Assembly (NCBI GenBank): GCA_900772775.1
Contig: CAAGRW010000033.1
Span: forward strand, 1 to 32,679
Length of the DNA stretch: 32,679 nt
Source of the DNA: Candidatus Rifleibacteriota bacterium
Lineage (GTDB): Bacteria; Vulcanimicrobiota; Xenobia; Xenobiales; Xenobiaceae
Direction: 5' to 3'
This document shows positions 16,204-24,322 of this stretch, piece by piece. The translations under genes were made by a program, and so were the position numbers. The notes under the pieces are model-generated. The model made no database searches and was not told the origin of the DNA. It saw only the letters and a program-made list of their open reading frames with translations. The stretch's first letter is position 1. Every line of letters starts with the position of its first letter.

Positions 16204-18333
16204 CTATTGCTGCCTATCGTCAGCTGCATCTAATTCTTTTTCTTCTTCAGCCACTATATCTTCAGCAACTTGCAAGGTTGTTTGACTACGACTATCGTCA
16301 GTTACAGCCCAGCGATACAAGACCGCTCCCAAACCGACAAAGCAAATCAATCCCAATAAATTATAACCGACAGTGCCCAAAACAGCTGTTAAAAATTTTT
16401 CCAAGCTAATCTTGGCCATAAATTCGGCGGCCGTATTATTGACAGTTAATAAAGCAACCAACACGCCGGAAAGTGCACCTCCGGCCACTAAACCAGTAGC
16501 GAATAAGTTGCCGCTACCTAATTCGGCGTCAGCCTGATTGTCAGCTTCGCCACGGCGCCAATCAGCCAAACCACGTACTAAACCGCCCATAAAGATGGGC
16601 AAAGTTGTAGAAATAGGCAAATAAGCACCGACGGCAAAAGACAGAGCATTGACTCCACAGAGTTCAAAAGCCAGAGCCAAAAAAGCTCCCGTAATTACAA
16701 ATTGCCAATCCAAATTAAAAGAGAGCAAGCCGCGAATCAAGGTAGCCATCAAAGTCCCTTGGGGAGCCGGATATTGTGCAGTTCCTATGGCATGAGTAAT
16801 ACCCTGAGCTTGCATAGCCAAAGTGGGAGCATCCAAAATGTGAATAGTCCAACCTACCACTAAAGAAGAAACAGCCGCTCCGATAAATAAAGCAATTTGT
16901 TGGTATTTGGGCGTAGCTCCCACCAAAAAGCCAGTCTTAAGATCTTGACTAGTGGCGCCAGAGGTGGCAGCAGCAATACACACAATACTACCAACAACCA
17001 AAGCCATAGGTTCATATATGTGGCCTGTCCAACCGAAAGCGATAAAGACCAAGCAAGTGCCCATGATGGTAGCGATAGTCATGCCAGAAATAGGGCTGGA
17101 GCTGCTGCCTATCAAGCCAACAATGCGACTCGATACAGTGACAAAGAAAAAGCCAAATACAACGATCAAAATGGCCAAAATACATTTACCTAGCACGCTA
17201 TGAGCCGGCAAAATAGGCAAAACAGACAGAACGACCACCAGCACGGCGCAACCAATTAAGACAGTCAGCATAGAAAGATCGCGCTCGGTACGAAGTTTAT
17301 GAGAGCTTGCTTCTTTGTTTTTTAAAGAATTAAAACTGGAAACAAAAGAAGAGACAATAGTGGGAAAAGTTTTCAATAAAGTGATAAAGCCACCGCAAGC
17401 TACAGCACCAGCACCAATTTGGCGCACATAAGCACGATAAATAGCTCCGGGTACATCAGCAAAAGTGCCAGTAGCTGGGTCCCAACCACAGGGGCCACCG
17501 GCGGTAAGTATGTCGGCCATTTCTCCCAAATTAACCAGTTGCTTGGCCACCATCTCCATAGGTAACAAAGTAGCCAAGAGCGGAATTAAAGCAAACCAAG
17601 AGAGTACGCCGCCGGCCACCATCACTCCAGCCAAACGAGGGCCAATAATATAGCCAACGCCCAAATATTCTGGCGTAACCTCTCCACCGACATAAGCTGA
17701 AGGCCAAAATTTATTTTTTAAAGAAGTTACATAACAAGGGGTCTGAGCTATAAATTTGATGCCTTTTTGGAAGAAAGCATAGATAAAAGCCGCCGCCACA
17801 CCCCAATAAGCATTTTTGGCAAATTCACCACCTTGGTCGCCAGCGATAAGTACCTGAGCGCAAGCCGTCCCCTCCGGATAGGGCAATTTGTCGTGTTCAT
17901 GCACAATCAAATTGGGACGCAAAGGTACCATCATAAAGGTGCCCAAGAGACCACCGCACAAAGCCAAAATAAAAATAACCCAGTAGTTAAAAAAGGAAGA
18001 GCCATCTGAGCCAGCACTTAGGAATAAGAAACCTGGCAGAGTAAAAATTACTCCCGAAGCTATAGATTCGCTAGCAGATCCAGTAGTTTGGATAATATTA
18101 TTTTCCAAAATAGTCGTATTGAAAAGTTTACGACCACAAGATATAGCCAAAACAGCAATAGGAATGGAGGCAGAGACGGTCATGCCTGCTTTTAGCGCCA
18201 AATAGACCGAAGCGGCCCCAAAAAGAGCTCCAAAAAGAACTCCCATAATAATCGCCCGCACCGTAAGTTCGGACATTTCTTTTTGCGGAGCTATGTAAGG
18301 AGTAAACTCCGCTTGAACATTATCGGAAGTCAA
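16204..18333 (-). CDS. OPT-family oligopeptide or metal-chelate transporter
   Basis: The 709-aa protein has about fourteen hydrophobic membrane segments. It shows the OPT-family opening: EFTPYIAPQKEMSELTVRA followed by GAASVYLALKAGMTVSASIP. Further family stretches are DKLPYPEGTACAQVL and TSGATSQDLKTGFLVGATP. OPT proteins move peptides, glutathione or metal chelates with protons, and bacterial members are poorly characterised. The frame starts at TTG 18333. The next start, ATG (codon 20), would cut off the conserved N-terminus, so TTG is kept. No clear Shine-Dalgarno site is visible. The C-terminal 35 residues are acidic and cytoplasmic. It lies downstream of the M48 peptidase and the ABC importer, suggesting a peptide-salvage or metal-uptake neighbourhood. 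Confidence 0.88.
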   Translation of the reverse strand: MTSDNVQAEFTPYIAPQKEMSELTVRAIIMGVLFGALFGAASVYLALKAGMTVSASIPIAVLAISCGRKLFNTTILENNIIQTTGSASESIASGVIFTLPGFLFLSAGSDGSSFFNYWVIFILALCGGLLGTFMMVPLRPNLIVHEHDKLPYPEGTACAQVLIAGDQGGEFAKNAYWGVAAAFIYAFFQKGIKFIAQTPCYVTSLKNKFWPSAYVGGEVTPEYLGVGYIIGPRLAGVMVAGGVLSWFALIPLLATLLPMEMVAKQLVNLGEMADILTAGGPCGWDPATGTFADVPGAIYRAYVRQIGAGAVACGGFITLLKTFPTIVSSFVSSFNSLKNKEASSHKLRTERDLSMLTVLIGCAVLVVVLSVLPILPAHSVLGKCILAILIVVFGFFFVTVSSRIVGLIGSSSSPISGMTIATIMGTCLVFIAFGWTGHIYEPMALVVGSIVCIAAATSGATSQDLKTGFLVGATPKYQQIALFIGAAVSSLVVGWTIHILDAPTLAMQAQGITHAIGTAQYPAPQGTLMATLIRGLLSFNLDWQFVITGAFLALAFELCGVNALSFAVGAYLPISTTLPIFMGGLVRGLADWRRGEADNQADAELGSGNLFATGLVAGGALSGVLVALLTVNNTAAEFMAKISLEKFLTAVLGTVGYNLLGLICFVGLGAVLYRWAVTDDSRSQTTLQVAEDIVAEEEKELDAADDRQQ

Positions 18334-18460
18334 AATTATATAACCTGTCTTTTATAATTGCGTCAGTCAGTACGTCGACTAAGTTCGTCTGATAATAATC
18401 TCGGCGAACAAGGCATTCTTTTCAATATAGCCGATATGACCAGAAAACACGGCCCCAACA

Positions 18461-19249
18461 CTACAAAACTGAGGAGCTGTTTCCTCTATTGTGTTCGTAA
18501 AGATCATACTCTGCACGCAAATCAGCGACTCTTCCTTGAATATCGTCTATACGATCATTAGTCAGAGGGTGAGTACTCAACAAAGAGTTCATAAACTGGC
18601 TATCCCCCTTGCCGTTATCATTCTTTTTCAAAATTTGTAAAGCTTCCACTCCGTAGCCGGGATCGTATCCAGCCTTGCACATAAGCACTACTCCACCATC
18701 GTCAGCTTCTTTTTCTTGAGCTTGACTATAGCGATTATTGATAACGAAATTGGTCATACCCAATAAGCCAGAAATTTGGTTGCGATTGCCCCCTTTTATA
18801 AAACTAGTCAACAGAACGCCGCCGAGCTGCCCCATCATAGAACGCTCCAGAGCTTTTACAGAATGGCGTTTTTCCACATGAGTAATTTCATGGCCAAGTA
18901 CAAAACTCAGTTGGTTTATACTCATAACTTTGCATATGCCTTTAGTTACATATATATAGCCGCCGGGGAAAGCAAAAGCGTTGATAATATCTTGATTCAA
19001 CACCTTGAAACTGTAAGGTATACCGCGTTCTCCGTGTTTAACCAAGCTTTGTCCCAAATCGTTAATTTGCTTGGCTAGGTTTTCATTTTTCACCAAACCG
19101 TATTTTTTTTCGATTTGTTGTGATGAAGATTTGCCTATCTGAATTTCCTGTTTGGTAGAGATCATGGCGGCCAAAGCAGGCAGAGTCAGTGCCAAAATCA
19201 TTACTAATACGCAAATACCAAAGCGTCCGCTTTTTATCTTATTGAGCAT
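18461..19249 (-). CDS. Periplasmic M48-family zinc metallopeptidase
   Basis: The 262-aa protein has a signal peptide or membrane anchor (residues about 8-28, ending LPALAA). Its zinc-binding HEITH (120-124) matches the HExxH motif. The third-ligand region is QEKEADDGG (Glu179-Asp183), and STHPLTNDRIDDI is the usual C-terminal motif. This layout is that of BepA/LoiP-type peptidases, which degrade or quality-control envelope proteins, without the C-terminal TPR of BepA. ATG 19249 is preceded by GAGGT. Only 39 nt separate its start from the stop of the ABC ATPase, so it may be the last gene of that transcript. Confidence 0.9.
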   Translation of the reverse strand: MLNKIKSGRFGICVLVMILALTLPALAAMISTKQEIQIGKSSSQQIEKKYGLVKNENLAKQINDLGQSLVKHGERGIPYSFKVLNQDIINAFAFPGGYIYVTKGICKVMSINQLSFVLGHEITHVEKRHSVKALERSMMGQLGGVLLTSFIKGGNRNQISGLLGMTNFVINNRYSQAQEKEADDGGVVLMCKAGYDPGYGVEALQILKKNDNGKGDSQFMNSLLSTHPLTNDRIDDIQGRVADLRAEYDLYEHNRGNSSSVL

Positions 19250-19288
19250 AAAAAGACCTCTGAATACATCTATTATTTATATTTTATT

Positions 19289-20074
19289 TTAGCAATATAA
19301 ATTGGATCGCACAAAAATTCGAGGACATTTCTCACCAATTATTTCAGCGTCAACTTTAAAAACACGCTTTATTAACTCTCTGGTAAGTACCGCAGAAGGA
19401 GCGCCGTCGGCAGCGACTACGCCCTTTTTCAACATTATTAAGCGTGAACAATACTGAGCGGCTAAATTCAAATCGTGCAAAACGACAACTACAGTTAAAC
19501 GACGCTCTCTGTTTAAAGTGAGCACCAAATCCATAATTTCTATCTGAAAACAAATATCTAGATGGTTTGTAGGTTCGTCCAAAAGCAAAACTGACGTATT
19601 TTGCGCTAAAGCCTGAGCAATACGGACACGCTGCACCTCTCCTCCAGACAGTTCGGAGATAGAGCGATCGGCCAAAGAGAGCGTATCTGTGTCTTGCATA
19701 GCTTTTAGTGCTGCATCCGAGCCTTCGCTATTGCCAAGACTGCCATATCGAGCGTAGCACCCCATTTCTACTATTTCTCGACAGGTAAAATCTTGCCAAA
19801 TGGCAGCATTTTGTGGCACGAAAGCTAATTTTTGCGCAATTTGTCGTCTAGACAAAGTGCGATAATCCTGTCCATATAGGTAAGAGCAACCGCTTTCCAA
19901 AACTAATAGACCAGCAAAAGCACGCAAAAGTGTAGATTTTCCTGCTCCATTAGGGCCAAGTATGCCCACAAATTCACCTTCACCAATTGACAGAGACAAA
20001 TCGCTAAGTACAGGATCGTTTACATCTTTGTATCTATAAATTATATTTTTAGCTTGTATAACGGCTGAACCCAT
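19289..20074 (-). CDS. ABC transporter ATPase (FecE/BtuD type)
   Basis: The ATPase of a metal-chelate or cobalamin importer. The 261-aa protein has Walker A GPNGAGKST (about residues 40-48), the signature LSGGEVQRVRIAQAL, Walker B VLLLDEPTNHLD and the H-loop VLHDLNLA. ATG 20074 is preceded by AGAGGAAA. It follows the permease by 60 nt, a gap that holds a small hairpin. The binding protein and permease are upstream on the same strand. Confidence 0.92.
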   Translation of the reverse strand: MGSAVIQAKNIIYRYKDVNDPVLSDLSLSIGEGEFVGILGPNGAGKSTLLRAFAGLLVLESGCSYLYGQDYRTLSRRQIAQKLAFVPQNAAIWQDFTCREIVEMGCYARYGSLGNSEGSDAALKAMQDTDTLSLADRSISELSGGEVQRVRIAQALAQNTSVLLLDEPTNHLDICFQIEIMDLVLTLNRERRLTVVVVLHDLNLAAQYCSRLIMLKKGVVAADGAPSAVLTRELIKRVFKVDAEIIGEKCPRIFVRSNLYC

Positions 20075-20100
20075 ATGTTTCCTCTGCCAGATCTAAAAGC

Positions 20101-20120
20101 GGACGTAAAAGTATACGTCC
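20101..20120 (-). other. Hairpin between the permease and ATPase genes
   Basis: Perfect 7-bp inverted repeat (20101-20107 with 20114-20120), 6-nt loop, only weak T residues after it leftward. It could set the relative amounts of the two subunits by stabilising or attenuating the transcript. Confidence 0.35.
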
Positions 20121-20134
20121 ATGATGTTTTTCAC

Positions 20135-21184
20135 CTAACGGCAACCTTTTTTCTTCAAAATAAAGAAAAAGAAAGGCGCTCCTACTAGAGCGGTCAATAC
20201 TCCCACAGGCAATTCTTGCGGAGCGACTACAGTTCTGGCTATGGTATCAGCAATAACTAAAAAAGAAGCCCCATTGATAGCTGCGGCAGGCAAAAGCAAA
20301 CGGTGATCGGGGCCTATTAGTAAACGAGTCACATGGGGAATAACCAAGCCTAAAAATCCAATCATACCGGCTACGGCAACAGAAGCAGCCGTCATTAGCG
20401 AACAAGCGGCCACCACAACAATTTTTAAAGTTTCTACGTTAACACCCAAAGACTTGGCATGTTCTTCTCCCATGCAGAGCATATTTAAGGGAACAGCATA
20501 GAAATACAAAGCGACCGCTCCCAACAACAAGTAGGGAGCCACGGCTAACAAAGATGTATTGTCGGCTTGATCTAATGTTCCCATCATCCAGATCACTACT
20601 CGTTGCAAATCTTGTCCAGCTAAACTCATAAGCAAACTTACCATGGCCCCAGTAAAGGAGCCGACAATAACTCCAGCCAGCAAGAAAGTTCCTACTGGCA
20701 AAACATTATCAACTTTAGCCAAACGGTAAACAGCTAGCATAGCCAGAACAGCCCCTACAAAGGCCATTAAAGGCACAGAAGGCAAGTAAGAGCAAAGGTT
20801 GGGAATATGCAAAACAATAGCTAAAGTGGCGCCTAAAGAAGCTCCAGAAGATGTGCCCACGATATAAGGATCAGCCAAAGAATTACGCAATATAGCCTGA
20901 AATCCGCAACCGGACAAAGCCAAAGAAGCCCCGGCAAACATGGCTAATAAAATACGTGGCCAGCGCAAATCACAAATAATGATACGGCTAGCTTCCGGCA
21001 GTGACGGAGAATGGCTTAGTAAGCTCCAAAAATCAGACCAAGGCAAGGAAACAGATCCATAGACAAGGGCGATAATTGCTGAGACTGCCAACACAAAAAC
21101 AGCTGTTGTTATAACGATAATGCGACGCCAAAGTAAGGCCTGTGCTTTTTTTTTATATGTTGCTATAGTGCTGTCAATTGTCAT
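20135..21184 (-). CDS. ABC transporter permease (FecCD/BtuC type)
   Basis: A 349-aa multi-pass permease of the FecCD family, with typical segments: LPWSDFWSLLSHSPS, DLRWPRILLAMFAGASLALSG, GGFQAILRNSLADPYIVGTSSGA as CGFQAILRNSLADPY, GFLGLVIPHVTRLL and LPVGVLTALVGAPFF. The start is taken at ATG 21184 (MTIDST), preceded by GAGGT, which overlaps the end of the binding-protein gene by 11 nt. The frame is open to 21277, but that stretch is Cys-rich, lies entirely within the preceding gene and has no ribosome-binding site. The 11-nt overlap points to translational coupling. Confidence 0.92.
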   Translation of the reverse strand: MTIDSTIATYKKKAQALLWRRIIVITTAVFVLAVSAIIALVYGSVSLPWSDFWSLLSHSPSLPEASRIIICDLRWPRILLAMFAGASLALSGCGFQAILRNSLADPYIVGTSSGASLGATLAIVLHIPNLCSYLPSVPLMAFVGAVLAMLAVYRLAKVDNVLPVGTFLLAGVIVGSFTGAMVSLLMSLAGQDLQRVVIWMMGTLDQADNTSLLAVAPYLLLGAVALYFYAVPLNMLCMGEEHAKSLGVNVETLKIVVVAACSLMTAASVAVAGMIGFLGLVIPHVTRLLIGPDHRLLLPAAAINGASFLVIADTIARTVVAPQELPVGVLTALVGAPFFFFILKKKGCR

Positions 21185-22115
21185 AATCGACCTCGCAATA
21201 TCGACGCAAAAGCTCAACACCTTGCAAAGAACGCATAGTAGAGCGATGCAACAAACTGGCTGGCACATGATATACATGACCTAATTGCACAGCTCGCAAA
21301 GAAGACCATCCGGCCATTTTAGTAATATCAGGCGCCCCTTCACAATTCATGATAATAAGATCTGGATCTCGTTGCAATAAATCTTCCAGCGAAACAGTGG
21401 GATAAGCCGTCTCAAGATCGGCATAACAATTGCGCCCACCGGCTAAGGTGAGCAAATTGTTTATGTAGGAACTACCCCCCACAGTAATTATGGGACAAGG
21501 CCAAATAATTAAACATACGCTCGGTCTTTTCAATAAATGTTTGTTGCGTTCATGACATGCAGCCAGAAACTCAGCCAGTTGCCGACTCAGAGCGGCAGCT
21601 TCTTGACGCTTTCCCAAAGCTTTTCCCAAAACAGGCAGCACTTCAGCTAAGTCTTCCAAGCTATCTAGGCGCAAGGGCAAACGACGCCCTTTAAGCTTAG
21701 TCAAACGCCCCACAAGACCAGAAGGTAAAAGGGTCTCATCATAAACTATTAAGTCCGGATTAGCTGCAGCGATCAACTCCAAATTGGGGTACATATCGCC
21801 TACGCTCGGCAACAAACTGACTGAAGGAGGATAGTCATCATTGTCAGTTACGCCCACTAGATAATCCTCCGCTCCCAAAGCGCAAATAGTTTCTGTAAGG
21901 CTGGGAGTAAGCGAAACGACCCTTTTGCGGCGTCGTTTGCCGTCCGGTTTGAAATTATAGTCCCACAACGAAGCTCTATTCGAGCGTGCTTCTTGCGCAG
22001 AGACAATCTTTCTGCTGGGCGAATCTACCACACAAACAAAATATATAACAGCTGCGATAAGCGCTACGATACCTACTATTGGGGAGATCTTTGTCAATTT
22101 GCCCAAGTTGCCCAT
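21174..22115 (-). CDS. Membrane-anchored metal-chelate/cobalamin-binding protein (BtuF-like)
   Basis: The 313-aa protein is of the helical-backbone binding-protein family that serves FecCD/BtuCD importers: RVVSLTPSLTETICALGA, LVGVTDNDDYPPSV, ANPDLIVYDETL, IWPCPIITVGGSSYINNLL and GHVYHVPASLL. Residues about 14-30 are hydrophobic with no cleavage or lipobox pattern, so it appears to be held in the membrane by an uncleaved N-terminal segment. A basic linker (KPDGKRRRKR) follows. Substrate is vitamin B12, heme or a siderophore; the sequence cannot decide. No cobalamin riboswitch is recognisable upstream, and the ATG lacks a good Shine-Dalgarno site. Confidence 0.87.
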   Translation of the reverse strand: MGNLGKLTKISPIVGIVALIAAVIYFVCVVDSPSRKIVSAQEARSNRASLWDYNFKPDGKRRRKRVVSLTPSLTETICALGAEDYLVGVTDNDDYPPSVSLLPSVGDMYPNLELIAAANPDLIVYDETLLPSGLVGRLTKLKGRRLPLRLDSLEDLAEVLPVLGKALGKRQEAAALSRQLAEFLAACHERNKHLLKRPSVCLIIWPCPIITVGGSSYINNLLTLAGGRNCYADLETAYPTVSLEDLLQRDPDLIIMNCEGAPDITKMAGWSSLRAVQLGHVYHVPASLLHRSTMRSLQGVELLRRYCEVDYDN

Positions 22116-22369
22116 ACGGAAGCGCTATTTTTTTATTTTTTACTTTTCTTCCTCCTGTGAAACCATAAGCTCACAAGGAAGAGCCTGCACCTTGTCGAAG
22201 GCGGACGAACTCTGGGGGAGTTTTTGCAGCCGGATTGGGCAACTTTTTTAAGGAACAATCAGCGGCGAACTCACAAACTCCATGCCGCAGCCATGGCGGC
22301 AGGACGTTTAAGCGAGCGTAAGCCTGCAGAATTTGGCAGCGATTTGCCTAAAATTATGGTGATTGAAGA
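22116..22369. other. Divergent intergenic region, structured, with a possible small ORF
   Basis: This 254-nt gap separates the leftward importer from the rightward aminotransferase cluster, so both promoters should be here. None matches consensus clearly. Visible hairpins: CTTCC with GGAAG and GTGA with TCAC at about 22150-22180; AACTC 22208-22212 with GAGTT 22218-22222; and TGCCGC with GCGGCA around 22283-22301. In the leftward direction a GGAGG-type site precedes no start codon. I recognise no riboswitch family. Confidence 0.5.
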
Positions 22370-22373
22370 ATGA
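22224..22373 (+). CDS. Possible small basic protein overlapping the aminotransferase start
   Basis: An open frame without stops from 22157 ends at TGA 22371-22373, overlapping the aminotransferase ATG as ATGA. If it starts at TTG 22224, with GGGGGAG 3 nt before, it gives 49 residues. ATG 22293 would give 26. The product would be basic and ends KPAEFGSDLPKIMVIEE. The aminotransferase lacks a strong Shine-Dalgarno site, so coupling to this frame would explain its start. The codons of the last third look like those of neighbours, the first third less so. No family recognised; chance is a real alternative. Confidence 0.3.
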   Translation: MQPDWATFLRNNQRRTHKLHAAAMAAGRLSERKPAEFGSDLPKIMVIEE

Positions 22374-23626
22374 CAGAAGAATTAACCTCTAAAGATGTAG
22401 CTCGCATGTACAGAGACTACATCAATCCTGACTTGGCCAGAGTAATGCGCATTACCGGTCTTGGTACCGTCGAAGATCACGCTCAAGGGACTTATGTTTG
22501 GGACATAACTGGTAAAAAATACTTAGACATGGCCGGCGGCTACGGTGTATTTTGTGTGGGCCACTCTCATCCTCACGTTATTGCCGCTGTCGAAAAACAA
22601 TTGCATAAAATGTCCCTTTCGGCCAAAGTGTTCTTTACTGAGGCCCAAGCTAGATTGGCCAAAAAATTAGCCGAGATTACTCCTGGCGATTTACAGTACA
22701 CTTTCTTCTGCAACAGCGGCACCGAAGCTGTTGAAGGCGCTTTGAAAATAGCGCGTTTGGCCACCGGCCGCACCACTTTTGTAGCTATGAACAACGCTTT
22801 CCACGGCAAATCTACCGGTGGTTTAGCTGTTTCCGGACGTCCCAATTACCGCGATCCTTTTGAACCGCTCATGCCCGAAGTGCGCCATATTCCTTTCGGC
22901 GACGTACAAGCTTTGGAAGATGCCGTAGACGAAACAGTATCTGCCGTTATTGTCGAGCCAGTACAAGGCGAAGGTGGCATCCATGTTGCTCCCGATGGTT
23001 ATATGCAAAAAATGCGCGAAGTTTGCGATAAGCACGGCGCCCTTTTAATTGCCGATGAGGTACAAACAGGCTTCGGACGCACAGGCAAAATGTTTGCCGT
23101 AAATCACTGGAACGTAACTCCTGATATTTTGGTGTTAGCCAAGGCTTTAAGTGGAGGCATTCTTCCTATAGGCGCTTTCGTTGGCACTCCCAGAGTATGG
23201 TCAGCTTTTAAAGGACGTCCTACCATTCACACTTCTACATTTGGCGGTAGTCCTTTAGCTTGTACAGCCGGCTTGGCCACCTTGGAAGTTTACGAGCAAG
23301 AAGATTTATGCCACAAATCAGCTGAAAGTGGTGCCTATTTCAAAGCTGAGTTGGAGAAATTGGCTGCCCAATATCCCGATTTAATTAAAGAAGTTCGCGG
23401 CCTCGGTTTGCTCTTAGGTATCGAGTCTGTCAAAGAAGAATACGCCGGCTCCATTATTTCCGAGATGTCTCACCGCAATATCATAGCCGTTTATACCTTG
23501 AACCAGCCCAAAGTTATTCGCTTTGAGCCCGCCTTGGCTATTGCTCGCGAAGACATCGATTTGTGCCTGAAAGCCTTGGCCGAGTCTTTAGCAAAAACGA
23601 GAGAGCTTTTCGCCGGGCGCTCCTAA
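22370..23626 (+). CDS. Class-III PLP aminotransferase (ornithine/acetylornithine-type)
   Basis: The 418-aa enzyme transfers amino groups between an omega-amine or amino acid and an aldehyde or keto acid. Family motifs are clear: GGYGVFCVGHSHPHV, FCNSGTEAVEGA (117-124), NNAFHGKSTG, DEVQTGFGRTGK (229-240), and the PLP Lys258 in LAKALSGG. The start is ATG 22370. It is preceded only by weak GAAGA and overlaps the end of a small upstream frame. In this setting, beside an acyl-ACP-reductase-like protein, its amino acceptor or donor may be a long-chain or amino aldehyde rather than ornithine; that is inference. The gap to the next gene is 252 nt. Confidence 0.92.
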   Translation: MTEELTSKDVARMYRDYINPDLARVMRITGLGTVEDHAQGTYVWDITGKKYLDMAGGYGVFCVGHSHPHVIAAVEKQLHKMSLSAKVFFTEAQARLAKKLAEITPGDLQYTFFCNSGTEAVEGALKIARLATGRTTFVAMNNAFHGKSTGGLAVSGRPNYRDPFEPLMPEVRHIPFGDVQALEDAVDETVSAVIVEPVQGEGGIHVAPDGYMQKMREVCDKHGALLIADEVQTGFGRTGKMFAVNHWNVTPDILVLAKALSGGILPIGAFVGTPRVWSAFKGRPTIHTSTFGGSPLACTAGLATLEVYEQEDLCHKSAESGAYFKAELEKLAAQYPDLIKEVRGLGLLLGIESVKEEYAGSIISEMSHRNIIAVYTLNQPKVIRFEPALAIAREDIDLCLKALAESLAKTRELFAGRS

Positions 23627-23878
23627 AGCTGAAGTTATCCATTTCCGACTGTATGCTGCTTGCGCCCCTTAAGGCGAGCCGCTGCGGCCCAAGCAGCTCA
23701 CATATTTTTTAAGTAATATACCGACTTAACAAAGTCCTACCCACAGAACATGGGAAAGTTAAGTCTGCCGAGCTCGGCAGAAAAAAATAAGGAGAGCGGC
23801 GTCTCTCCGCAGCCGAAGGGCCTTTTAGCTTGACGGCAGTTCGCTTTCGTCTCAGTCTCAATAGTAACCGGAGGAATT
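23627..23878 (+). other. Highly structured intergenic region between aminotransferase and SRPBCC genes
   Basis: A 252-nt gap without a plausible gene. It holds, in order: a three-way-junction fold (23655-23697); an 8-bp repeat GACTTAAC 23723-23730 with GTTAAGTC 23758-23765 around an inner CCCA/TGGG; an 18-bp perfect palindrome 23764-23781 followed by seven A; and a hairpin GGAGAG 23791-23796 with CTCTCC 23803-23808. The SRPBCC Shine-Dalgarno site (GGAGGA) lies at the end. Such density of stems suggests a regulatory RNA or leader, but I recognise no known class. Confidence 0.55.
23655..23710 (+). other. Three-way-junction RNA fold with T-run (possible terminator or cis-element)
   Basis: The outer stem GCTGCTTG 23655-23662 pairs with CAAGCAGC 23690-23697. 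Inside are two hairpins: CGCC 23663-23666 with GGCG 23673-23676, and GCCG 23678-23681 with CGGC 23685-23688. Almost no base is unpaired at the junction. Six T residues follow (23705-23710), 7 nt on, so it may terminate the aminotransferase transcript. Confidence 0.5.
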
Positions 23879-24319
23879 ATGACCTACGTAGCCCGCAGCA
23901 TTATTGCAAAAGGCGACCCCAGAGCCGCTTATGAACTTGCCAAAGACATGGAAAGCTTTCCAAAATTCATGCCCGACGTTCAAAGCGTGGAAGTTGTCAA
24001 ACGCGGCGAGAATATGACCGTTACCGATTGGAGCACAGAGATCGACGGCACCGAAATTATTTGGACCGAAGAAGACCACTTCGATGACGAGCACCTGACC
24101 GTCAGCTACAAGCTTATTGAAGGCGATTTAGACAAGTTTGAAGGGCAATGGATTTTTGAGCCTTGCGAAGAAGGTTGCAAAATTACCCTGACCGTAGATT
24201 TTGATTTCGGCATTCCGGAACTAATCCACTTAATCGGCGGAGTTTTGGAGATTAAGGTCACCGAGAACTCAGATATGATGCTCAAGAGCATGAAATCGCG
24301 TATCGAAGGACAGGCCTAG
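23879..24319 (+). CDS. SRPBCC-fold (START-like) ligand-binding protein
   Basis: The 146-aa protein matches the polyketide-cyclase/lipid-transfer SRPBCC fold in its RatA/COQ10-like form. It has an opening strand followed by a helix pair (AYELAKDMESFPKFMPDV), a run of curved beta strands (VTDWSTEIDGTEIIWTEED, cut from a longer stretch), WIFEPCEEGCKITLTVDF and a long C-terminal helix (LEIKVTENSDMMLKSM). Such proteins enclose hydrophobic ligands; some are enzymes, others carriers. ATG 23879 has a strong Shine-Dalgarno site (GGAGGA). It ends 3 nt before the acyl-ACP-reductase-like gene, so the two are surely co-transcribed. A role in binding a hydrophobic product or substrate of that enzyme is inferred. 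Confidence 0.87.
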   Translation: MTYVARSIIAKGDPRAAYELAKDMESFPKFMPDVQSVEVVKRGENMTVTDWSTEIDGTEIIWTEEDHFDDEHLTVSYKLIEGDLDKFEGQWIFEPCEEGCKITLTVDFDFGIPELIHLIGGVLEIKVTENSDMMLKSMKSRIEGQA

Positions 24320-24322
24320 ACA

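Noticed and set aside
21185..21277. Longer permease N-terminus
   Set aside because: It lies wholly inside the binding-protein gene, is Cys-rich and unlike the family, and has no ribosome-binding site.
22116..22369. Cobalamin, glycine or other riboswitch upstream of the importer or aminotransferase
   Set aside because: Isolated similar words (for example AACTCTGGGGGAG) occur, but no conserved core of any class I know is complete.
23764..23781. Perfect palindrome as a terminator
   Set aside because: It is followed by A residues on the plus strand, and on the minus strand the T-run precedes the stem, so neither orientation fits.
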